A DNA stretch of 22,484 bases, from positions 1 through 22,484 of the forward strand of contig JBAXGW010000069.1 of the NCBI GenBank assembly GCA_037139195.1. The letters are read 5' to 3'. Shown piece after piece: positions 15,861 through 22,484 of the stretch. A program made the position numbers and the translations under genes. The notes beneath the pieces were generated by a model that worked only from the letters and a program-made list of their open reading frames with translations, ran no database searches and was not told the origin of the DNA. Numbering within the stretch: position 1 is the first letter of the stretch; the number at the start of each line of letters is the position of its first letter. The stretch comes from JBAXGW01 sp037139195 (lineage in GTDB: Bacteria > Bacteroidota > Bacteroidia > Bacteroidales > JAHJDW01).

Positions 15861-17042
15861 ATGAAAAATTTAAGCTACTTATTTTTTGCAATAGCTATAA
15901 TATCATTTTCTTCATGTACGCAGAAGATAAAAACTCCAATATCTACTATAAATGGAGAACTTTCTAATACTATTCCTGGAAAGACAATCTATTTGTATGA
16001 AATGACTCCGAAAAAAAATATTCTGATGGATTCATGTGCAATAGTTAATTCGAAATTTTCATTTACACTGAAAAATATAGAGCCCGGATTCTATAATTTA
16101 ACCTTAACCCCTGATAATTATATTACTCTTCTGGTAGACACGAACGAAACAATTGTTTTTAAAGGCAATATGAATAGAATTTATTTTAATTATAAAGTTG
16201 ATGGTTCAAAAGGCTCTCTTATTTTAAAGGAATTTAATGATAACAGGCAAAAAGCATATTTGAAAATAGATTCGTTGAAAACCTTAATGCAAGAAAAACA
16301 AATTGCTGAAAATTATTCCGTAATAAAAGCCAGCATTGATTCAACATTTGAAAAAATATTTGAACAAGAGAAAGATTTTACCTTGAAATTTATTCTGAAA
16401 AATCAAAGCTCATTAGCTTCAATTATAGCTCTATTTCAGCCACTTGGAATAAAATATCTTTTTACGCCAGAAGACAATTTTGATCTTTTCATTAAAACCG
16501 ATAGCCTTCTTTCATCGAAATACCCAAAATCAAAACATACCGAAGCTCTGCATAAAGAAGTTGCTAAATCATTAAAAGCAAGAAATGAGTGGAGAAATCT
16601 TTTAGATAAAATTAAAGCGGGACGAATTGCACCTGAAATACGCCTTACAGATATTAAAGGCAAGACTTCTTCTTTAAAAGATTACTCAAAAATGCCTGTG
16701 TTAATATATTTTTGGGCTAGCTGGGATAAAACATCTCGCATATCGAATACAATAATTAACGAATTATATAAAAAATACAAGAAGCAAAACCTTGTTATTT
16801 ATGGAATTTCGCTTGACAAAGATGCTACTTCAATTGAAGATGCAGTAAAAACCGACGAAATAAAATGGAATACCTATAAAGATTATGCTTCTTTACAATC
16901 AGAATATGCTAAAACATACAATGTAAAGGATTTACCTTCCTTTTTTTTATTAGACACTGCAAATGTTATTGTTAACCGATATAATTCTGTTGAAAAATTA
17001 AAGTTAGCAACTGATAGCTTAATGAAAAAATATGAAAAATGA
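15861..17042 (+). CDS. DUF4369/thioredoxin-fold lipoprotein lacking the CxxC motif
   Basis: The N-terminal signal ends in a lipobox (FAIAIISFSSC), so the mature protein would be a lipoprotein. Residues about 30-130 form the beta-rich DUF4369-type domain (INGELSNTIPGKTIYLYEM). The C-terminal 140 residues have the TlpA/AhpC thioredoxin fold with APEIRLTDIKGKTSSLKDY, FWASW and a cis-proline region, KDLPSFFLLD. Where family members have WCxxC, this protein has W288-D289-K-T-S292, so both redox cysteines are replaced. It therefore cannot act as a thiol oxidoreductase in the usual way; a binding or scaffolding role is possible. It overlaps the next gene by 11 nt. Confidence 0.88.
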   Translation: MKNLSYLFFAIAIISFSSCTQKIKTPISTINGELSNTIPGKTIYLYEMTPKKNILMDSCAIVNSKFSFTLKNIEPGFYNLTLTPDNYITLLVDTNETIVFKGNMNRIYFNYKVDGSKGSLILKEFNDNRQKAYLKIDSLKTLMQEKQIAENYSVIKASIDSTFEKIFEQEKDFTLKFILKNQSSLASIIALFQPLGIKYLFTPEDNFDLFIKTDSLLSSKYPKSKHTEALHKEVAKSLKARNEWRNLLDKIKAGRIAPEIRLTDIKGKTSSLKDYSKMPVLIYFWASWDKTSRISNTIINELYKKYKKQNLVIYGISLDKDATSIEDAVKTDEIKWNTYKDYASLQSEYAKTYNVKDLPSFFLLDTANVIVNRYNSVEKLKLATDSLMKKYEK

Positions 17043-19974
17043 TCATTTCAAATTCATTAGCAAAGGCTTATTTTGCAGTATATTTTTCTGCATAACCTCA
17101 TTTTGTTCATTCAATTTATTTGCACAAGAAAAAAGCTATTTTCAGCAAAAAGCAAATTATAAAATTGACGTTTTTCTAAATGACTTTAGCAATACACTTC
17201 ATGCAATTGAAACTATAGAATATACAAATAACTCGGCAGATACTTTAAGAGAAATATATTTTCATATTTGGGCAAATGCCTATAAAAACAACTCTACTGA
17301 ATTTGCTAAACAACAATTGGCTTTAGGTTCAGACGATTTTTACTTTTCATCGAAAAATGACAAAGGCTTTATTGATTCGCTGGATTTTACTGTGAACAAA
17401 GAGAAAGTGCAATTTGAAATAAACAAAAATCAAATTGATGTATGCAAAATAACACTTAATCAGGCATTACTACCCAAACAAACAATTATAATTTCAACCC
17501 CGTTTAAAGTTAAAATTCCAAATCAAATATTTTCTCGTTCTGGAAGAGATGGCAATATGTTTCAGCTAACTCAGTGGTATCCAAAACCAGCTGTTTACGA
17601 TAAAAATGGGTGGAACCTATTTTCTTATACCGACCAGGGAGAGTTTTATAGCGAATTTGGCAAATTTGATGTTACAATTACAGCGCCTGAAAAATATATT
17701 ATAGCAGCAACTGGCATACTTAAAGCTGAAAACAAAATAAATGGAACAATAATTCAGAATTACCAATTAGACAGCATTCACGATTTTGCTTGGTTTGCTA
17801 GTCCAGATTTTAACTATGCTTTTGACGAAATAACAATTCCCGAAACAGGTAAGAAAGTCAAAATTCAAACATACAATCTAAAAACAGATACATCGAAAAT
17901 TTGGGACAATACACTTGAATACATAAAAAAAACAATCATCACCTATTCTGAACTTGTTGGTCCATACCCCTATTCGGTTGCATCAGTTGTTGAATCTGCT
18001 GATAATTATGGCGGTGGCATGGAATATCCAAGTATTTGTATACTTTCGCCTAGCAGCGATGCAAAAAGCCACGAATTGTTAGTTGCCCATGAAGTAGGAC
18101 ATAACTGGTTTTATGGTATTATTGGCTCAAACGAAAATCTAAATCCTTGGATGGACGAAGGAATAAATTCATTTTATGAATATAGCTACTGTCAAAAATT
18201 CTTTCCAAACACTTCTTCATATATCGGAAACTTTTCAAAATTATTAAAAATCAATCCACTATTATCAGCTAAAATTGAGCGTCAAGCAATTTATTTAGCG
18301 CTAGCATCTTTACATACTGATCAAGCTGCAAATTTAGCTGCAAATAAATATAATACAGCTAATTACACAGGAATTGTTTACGAAAAAGTTGCTTCATCTT
18401 TTATTTATCTAAAAGCTTATTTAGGCGATTCTGTTTTCGATAAGTGTATTAAATCATATTATGCTGAATGGGCTTTCAAACATCCAGATCCAAAAGATAT
18501 TAAAGCTGTGTTTGAGCGAATATCTAACAAAGATTTGTCGTGGTTCTTTGATGATATTATTGGAACAACTAAACGTCCCGACTATGCATTAAAAAGTTTA
18601 TTAATTCAGCAAGAAGCTAACATTGCAATTCTAAAACTAAAGAATAAAAGCAATTTTACGGGACCATTTTCTATAAGTACCTATAAAGACCATAATTTAA
18701 TTTCAAAGCAATGGTTCAACGGCTTCAAAACTAAAAAATACACTGTTGGCATTCCGTATAATAACGCTACAAAGTTTGTTATTGATTCTGATTTTGAAAC
18801 GTTCGACCTTAATAGAAAAAACAATGTTTGCAATGTTAAAAAGAAAATAAATTTACATCTGAAATTTTTAACTGGCATAGATTGTTTTGAGAAAAGAGAA
18901 GTCTACTACTCTCCTATTCTTGCTTGGAATTTATACGATCATTGGATGTTTGGAGCAGCAATCTATAACAAAAACATCTTTGTAAAAAACACCGAATATT
19001 TAATTGCGCCTCTTTACAGTTATAGCACTTCGACGTTAAACGGAATTGCTTCTATTTCGCATTCATTTTATCAGCCAGTTTCATTTTTGCAAAGAATTAA
19101 TATAGAGTTAAATAGTCAAACATTTATATATTCCAACTATAAAAGCAATTTACATTATACCAAGTTGCAACCTCAGCTAACATTCAATTTTAAAAAGAAA
19201 AATGCTTTAAGTCCTTTATTGAACCAAATTAAGCTAAGTTATTATTCTATTAATGAAGATATGCTTACAAAATCTAATGGAAACTACATTAAAACGAATA
19301 AAATAAATGATTTTGGACGAATAAGCTATACTTTAAACAATGAAAAAACGATTAACCAAAACAAATTAATTGCAAATATTGAGTTAAATAAGTCATTTCA
19401 GAAAGCATACATCGAACTGTTTCAAAAAATTGCATATACGCAAGAAAAATCAATGGATATTCGCCTTTTTGCTGGTGCTTTCATTTGGCAAGAAACCAAA
19501 TACTACGGCAATTATAACTTTCGCATGAGCGGACAAACAGGATATCAGGATTATTTATACGATAATATTCATTTTGCAAGAAGCGAACAAAATGGGATGT
19601 TGAGCCAGCAGTTTAGTATTACAGACGGCGGATTTAAATCTTTTACTTATGTTGGACAATCGAACAAGTGGATTGCTTCAGTAAATATTGAAAGTGATAT
19701 CCCAGGAATATTGCCAATTAGGCTATTTGCCGATTTTGGAACTTATGAGCGAGCAGACAAAGTATTTACAGAATCTCAGCTTGTTCCTTTCGATGCAGGA
19801 ATTAGCATACAATTGTTTTCTAAAACGTTAAAAATCTACATTCCTCTACTATATTCCTCCGACATCAAATACGTTAACAATCTGAACAATTTTAGTTTCT
19901 TGCAGCAAATAAGATTTATAATTGATTTTGAGAAAATTAATGTTTGGAAAATGAGAGAAAACTATTTGAAATAA
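17032..19974 (+). CDS. M1-family metallopeptidase fused to a probable outer-membrane beta-barrel
   Basis: The 980-residue product has a signal peptide ending at NLFAQ. The catalytic part (about 35-530) has the M1 substrate motif GGGMEYP (M330) and the gluzincin zinc site H353-E-V-G-H357 with E376 18 residues later (WMDEGINSFYE). It is an aminopeptidase-type gluzincin. Residues about 610-980 are alternating aromatic/hydrophobic strands separated by polar turns and end in IRFIIDFEKINVW, the look of an outer-membrane beta-barrel. The peptidase would then be tethered to the outer membrane. The barrel is inferred from strand pattern. The gene starts within the last codons of the DUF4369 gene, so the two are translationally coupled. 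Confidence 0.87.
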   Translation: MKNDHFKFISKGLFCSIFFCITSFCSFNLFAQEKSYFQQKANYKIDVFLNDFSNTLHAIETIEYTNNSADTLREIYFHIWANAYKNNSTEFAKQQLALGSDDFYFSSKNDKGFIDSLDFTVNKEKVQFEINKNQIDVCKITLNQALLPKQTIIISTPFKVKIPNQIFSRSGRDGNMFQLTQWYPKPAVYDKNGWNLFSYTDQGEFYSEFGKFDVTITAPEKYIIAATGILKAENKINGTIIQNYQLDSIHDFAWFASPDFNYAFDEITIPETGKKVKIQTYNLKTDTSKIWDNTLEYIKKTIITYSELVGPYPYSVASVVESADNYGGGMEYPSICILSPSSDAKSHELLVAHEVGHNWFYGIIGSNENLNPWMDEGINSFYEYSYCQKFFPNTSSYIGNFSKLLKINPLLSAKIERQAIYLALASLHTDQAANLAANKYNTANYTGIVYEKVASSFIYLKAYLGDSVFDKCIKSYYAEWAFKHPDPKDIKAVFERISNKDLSWFFDDIIGTTKRPDYALKSLLIQQEANIAILKLKNKSNFTGPFSISTYKDHNLISKQWFNGFKTKKYTVGIPYNNATKFVIDSDFETFDLNRKNNVCNVKKKINLHLKFLTGIDCFEKREVYYSPILAWNLYDHWMFGAAIYNKNIFVKNTEYLIAPLYSYSTSTLNGIASISHSFYQPVSFLQRINIELNSQTFIYSNYKSNLHYTKLQPQLTFNFKKKNALSPLLNQIKLSYYSINEDMLTKSNGNYIKTNKINDFGRISYTLNNEKTINQNKLIANIELNKSFQKAYIELFQKIAYTQEKSMDIRLFAGAFIWQETKYYGNYNFRMSGQTGYQDYLYDNIHFARSEQNGMLSQQFSITDGGFKSFTYVGQSNKWIASVNIESDIPGILPIRLFADFGTYERADKVFTESQLVPFDAGISIQLFSKTLKIYIPLLYSSDIKYVNNLNNFSFLQQIRFIIDFEKINVWKMRENYLK

Positions 19975-19978
19975 AAAA

Positions 19979-20062
19979 AATGTCATTAATTTAAGCTTTA
20001 ATCATACTTTGCTTCACTGTTATGAAAAGCTAATATATTAATTCTCCTAACTTAATGACATT
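19979..20062. repeat. 11-bp perfect inverted repeat with 62-nt spacer
   Basis: AATGTCATTAA (19979-19989) and TTAATGACATT (20052-20062) are perfect inverse complements, located directly after the M1 peptidase stop and just before the convergent terminator. They may form a long-range stem at the transcript end or be the ends of a small dispersed element. Confidence 0.4.
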
Positions 20063-20076
20063 CGAGACATTAAAAT

Positions 20077-20110
20077 AGCAAACAATTTATTGGTTTATAA
20101 ATTGTTTGCT
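20077..20110. terminator. Bidirectional terminator between convergent genes
   Basis: AGCAAACAATTTAT (20077-20090) and ATAAATTGTTTGCT (20097-20110) form a perfect 14-bp stem with the 6-nt loop TGGTTT. AT-rich flanks on both sides fit termination of the plus-strand M1 peptidase gene and the minus-strand blaR1-like gene. Confidence 0.8.
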
Positions 20111-20118
20111 GCAATTTA

Positions 20119-21399
20119 TTATTTTAAAGAAAAATTAACTGGAATAGTTAATTCAACATCAACTTGTTTCCCTTTGTCTTTACCAGGAATCCACATTCCA
20201 TCCATCAAAGCAACTACCCTAAGAGCTTCTTTATCAAGTTCAGGATTTACGCCTCTTTTCAAAGACACATTGGCTACTTTGCCGTTGCTGGTAACAACAA
20301 AACCAACAAATACTTTTCCTTGTATATTCTTTTTAAGCGCATTTTCAGGGTATTTAACATTGGTTGAAAAGAATTTGCCTAATTCAGCCTGTCCACCTTT
20401 AAATTCGGGCATTGTTTCTACAACTGAATATACTTTTGACGAGCTTTCATTATTTTCTACCTCAGTTCCTGCTGGGGGTGCTGAAGGAACTTCCTGATTA
20501 GCAGTTGTTTTAACCTCTGCGACAGCAGAAGCATCGCTTGTTTTATTTTCATTGCTACACGAAATTAACCATACAGATGCTGCAATTACTGGTATTGAAA
20601 GCAAAATTTTAAATTTCGCAATCGTTGATGATTTTGATTTTGTAATCATTTGAATTCTCCTTTTAATTAATGAATGATTAAAATTGTTTGATATTTGGTT
20701 AAAACGCGCGTTCAAAACTTCGGACAATAATAATTCGGAATAATCATATTGCTCAATTCCTTTGGCAATTGTAGCTTCATCAGCTAAAAATTCGTGTGTT
20801 TGCTTTAATGCTTTGTACGAATACCATGCAAATGGATTGAACCACTGAAATGCAACAACTAACTCAGCTAAAAGTATATCAATTGAATGTTTTTGCATTG
20901 CATGCGACTTCTCGTGTATCACAACCTTTTCAACATTTGGGAAATCTGTATTTTTATTTATAAAGATATTATTGAAAAATGAAAACGATGAAATCCCTTC
21001 TAAATAGGCTATTTTAAATTCTCCAATTTTTTCAAAACTCGTATTCTTAATAAGCAATAACATTTTTGTGATATTGTATAACAACTTCATAAGCAGCAGT
21101 ATAACAATAACTGCATAAGCGCCAAAAAATATTTGCCAATAATCGGTTTGAAAAAATTCTTTTGATTTTGTAATTGTTGGATTTACAACAACTTCTTGCA
21201 AAATATATGAAAATTTTTGTGGATCACTTTGAATATTAAATTGAAAAGAAGGAATTAAAAATGGCAATGTAAAAGTTAGTAACAAGAAAATTCTATTTAT
21301 TCCAAAATAGGTTTCTTTTCTAAGAAACAAAAAATATACAAAATACATGGCTGTCATAACTATACATGACTGCAGGGCGTAAATAATTATTTCTTGCAT
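20119..21399 (-). CDS. BlaR1/MecR1-type M56 peptidase with TonB C-terminal domain
   Basis: The N-terminal part has membrane helices at about 8-25, 36-53 and 91-113. The cytoplasmic zinc-protease motif HEKSH follows at H162-E163-H166, with a second acidic motif, HEFLADE, about 40 residues later. Another membrane segment near 265-285 ends in LLSIPVIAASVWLISC. After a P/E/S-rich linker, the last 85 residues are a TonB C-terminal domain (MPEFKGGQAELGKFF, then VKYPENALKKNIQGKVFVGF). In BlaR1 and MecR1 the protease cleaves the BlaI repressor after a periplasmic signal. Here a TonB domain replaces the penicillin-binding sensor, a common Bacteroidota layout whose signal is not known. It starts 4 nt after the blaI-like stop. 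Confidence 0.92.
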   Translation of the reverse strand: MQEIIIYALQSCIVMTAMYFVYFLFLRKETYFGINRIFLLLTFTLPFLIPSFQFNIQSDPQKFSYILQEVVVNPTITKSKEFFQTDYWQIFFGAYAVIVILLLMKLLYNITKMLLLIKNTSFEKIGEFKIAYLEGISSFSFFNNIFINKNTDFPNVEKVVIHEKSHAMQKHSIDILLAELVVAFQWFNPFAWYSYKALKQTHEFLADEATIAKGIEQYDYSELLLSEVLNARFNQISNNFNHSLIKRRIQMITKSKSSTIAKFKILLSIPVIAASVWLISCSNENKTSDASAVAEVKTTANQEVPSAPPAGTEVENNESSSKVYSVVETMPEFKGGQAELGKFFSTNVKYPENALKKNIQGKVFVGFVVTSNGKVANVSLKRGVNPELDKEALRVVALMDGMWIPGKDKGKQVDVELTIPVNFSLK

Positions 21400-21403
21400 A
21401 CAA

Positions 21404-21781
21404 TTATTTTTTTTGTTTTTGTTTAATTTGCTCTTCCATTAATTTTTTAATTTCTTCCATTTCATTCAATGATAAATTATCATCATTGGAAAAAAAAGAA
21501 ACTAATTGTTTGTACGAATTGCTAAAATATCCGCTAACCATGCCTTTCATTAGCGATTTTTTATACGTATCTTTATCCACCAAAGGAAAATACTCATGTG
21601 TTTTGCCAAAAGCATTATAACCAACAAACTCTTTTTTCTCTAATATTCTAACTATTGTTGAAACGGTATTATAAGCAGGTTTGGGCTCGGGCAATTTCTC
21701 AACCACATCTTTAACAAATCCTTTTTCTATTTCCCATAGAATTTGCATTATCTGTTCCTCTGCTTTGGTTAATTCTTTCAT
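21404..21781 (-). CDS. BlaI/MecI-family repressor
   Basis: The 125-residue product is a winged-helix repressor: LTKAEEQIMQILWEI, then PAYNTVSTIVRILEKKEFV (recognition helix region, about 34-52) and the wing GYNAFGKTHEYFPLV. The C-terminal half is the helical dimerisation domain. In the family, dimers bind inverted repeats and are inactivated by the cognate M56 protease. The protease gene follows after 4 nt on the same strand, and inverted repeats overlap the promoter upstream. Length is normal. Confidence 0.95.
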   Translation of the reverse strand: MKELTKAEEQIMQILWEIEKGFVKDVVEKLPEPKPAYNTVSTIVRILEKKEFVGYNAFGKTHEYFPLVDKDTYKKSLMKGMVSGYFSNSYKQLVSFFSNDDNLSLNEMEEIKKLMEEQIKQKQKK

Positions 21782-21811
21782 TTTATGATATATTTTTTCA
21801 AATTGATATTA

Positions 21812-21856
21812 CAAATATATAACTATGTTTTTAGTTATGCAACTAATTTCTTAGTT
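21812..21856 (-). promoter_or_regulatory. Promoter with overlapping operator dyads for the blaI-blaR1-like operon
   Basis: On the minus strand TTG (21842-21840), 20 nt, then TATATTTG (21819-21812) match the Bacteroidota promoter exactly. Two dyads overlap it: ATAACTA (21819-21825) with TAGTTAT (21832-21838), and AACTAA (21841-21846) with TTAGTT (21851-21856). They share the AACTA/TAGTT half-site. One dyad covers the spacer and -7 edge, the other the -33 element, so BlaI binding would block the promoter and give autoregulation. Confidence 0.7.
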
Positions 21857-21909
21857 ATTTTATGAAATATTTTTTATTTGTCTGATTATCTGATATCTAA
21901 TTAAATAAA

Positions 21910-21945
21910 AAAAAGCGATGGCAGCTATACTTACTCATCGCTTTT
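21910..21945 (-). terminator. Terminator of the gene at 21969-22463
   Basis: AAAAGCGATG (21911-21920) and CATCGCTTTT (21936-21945) form a 10-bp stem with a 15-nt loop. On the minus strand the stem is followed by a run of T (plus-strand A run from about 21908). It lies 24 nt after the gene's stop. Confidence 0.8.
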
Positions 21946-21968
21946 AAAAAAATCTTATGATTTATCTA

Positions 21969-22463
21969 TTATTTTTGAGGCACCTGTCTATCTAGGAAAT
22001 TTTTCACTGCATTTGACCAAGTATCAAAAGCTTTTGTTCTAGCTGCATTAAGTTCTTGATTGTTTTTATTATACGCATTTAAAACTTGATTATAATCATT
22101 TACTGCTTTATTGAATTGATCAACATCTTCCTTTGTACGTGAATTTTGACTCTTCGCATCAAAAGACTTTTTTATTTTTTCAAATTTTTCTTTTTCAATA
22201 AGATAGTCAACATTTGGTTTTGTTTTATCTTTCGATTCCTGACTGTAGAACTTTAACAGCTGACTACAGGCTAATTTCAAAGATGCATCTCCATTAAATG
22301 CCTTCACCACTTCTAATTTAGCAATCCCTTCAGTTGAAAATGTTAATAATGCTCCCTTAGCTTGTTCTAATGCATTCAAATTACCGTCATTAACTGCCTT
22401 TGTAAGATAATTTTCTTGATTTTGACTCTTGAATAAAATTAACTGGGTATCCCCTTTACTCAT
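21969..22463 (-). CDS. 164-aa coiled helical protein, possibly N-truncated surface lipoprotein
   Basis: The product is helical and rich in lysine, glutamine and asparagine. A central VVKAFNGDASLKLACSQLL segment and a later coiled region with FNKAVNDYNQVLNAYNKNN recall Bacteroidota surface lipoproteins annotated as LIC11966-like. This resemblance is from memory and weak. Those proteins begin with a lipoprotein signal, absent here. TAG stands directly before the ATG, so the reading frame is closed upstream. The gene may be a short cytoplasmic form, or the signal-peptide part may lie in another frame beyond the window after a frameshift. Transcription ends at the hairpin 21910-21945. Confidence 0.6.
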   Translation of the reverse strand: MSKGDTQLILFKSQNQENYLTKAVNDGNLNALEQAKGALLTFSTEGIAKLEVVKAFNGDASLKLACSQLLKFYSQESKDKTKPNVDYLIEKEKFEKIKKSFDAKSQNSRTKEDVDQFNKAVNDYNQVLNAYNKNNQELNAARTKAFDTWSNAVKNFLDRQVPQK

Positions 22464-22484
22464 CTAATATTATTTCGATTTTAC

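Overview
The window looks like a Bacteroidota genome, probably Bacteroidales-like. It is AT-rich, promoters match the Bacteroidota TTG-N20-TAnnTTTG pattern (9001-9008, 13070-13077, 21812-21819 complement), and the gene content fits: Era next to Der, a DUF4369/TlpA-type lipoprotein, and a BlaI plus BlaR1-TonB pair. It has two parts that meet inside an initiator tRNA gene.

Bases 1-11938 are the right part of an integrated mobile element. The left end is outside the window. At the junction a large serine recombinase (10295-11938) runs into the 3' half of the tRNA-fMet gene on the opposite strand, and its stop codon overlaps the anticodon. A MerR-like regulator (9027-10034) and a small ORF precede it. 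Almost all other element genes lie on the minus strand. Read right to left they are a 319-aa membrane protein, two paralogous zinc-ribbon membrane-anchored proteins with an overlooked 29-codon membrane peptide between them, an SPFH protein with poly-proline and GYF_2-like segments, a small multi-pass membrane protein and an 85-aa protein. Next come a 0.9-kb repeat-bearing noncoding tract, a J-domain protein, two DUF6266-like proteins and two tandem 151-aa paralogues. No conjugation or phage structural gene could be recognised.

The SPFH/zinc-ribbon block resembles the YdjG/YdjH/YdjI part of the Bacillus subtilis PspA (ydjF) membrane-stress operon, but PspA is absent. It is preceded by a structured RNA (about 8676-8810, minus strand) that ends in a terminator 40 nt before the first gene. 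Both terminator arms have competing upstream partners, so attenuation is plausible. This RNA-plus-SPFH module is the best candidate in the window for an undescribed system.

Bases 11939-22484 are ordinary chromosome. They carry the tRNA promoter, era, der, an S4-domain RNA-binding protein, a secreted endonuclease/exonuclease/phosphatase, a thioredoxin-fold lipoprotein lacking its CxxC, and an M1 peptidase with a probable outer-membrane barrel. Facing these are the blaI-blaR1-like pair and a possibly N-truncated 164-aa protein. Era, Der and the S4 protein serve ribosome assembly and ribosome/RNA quality control. The secreted proteins act in the envelope.
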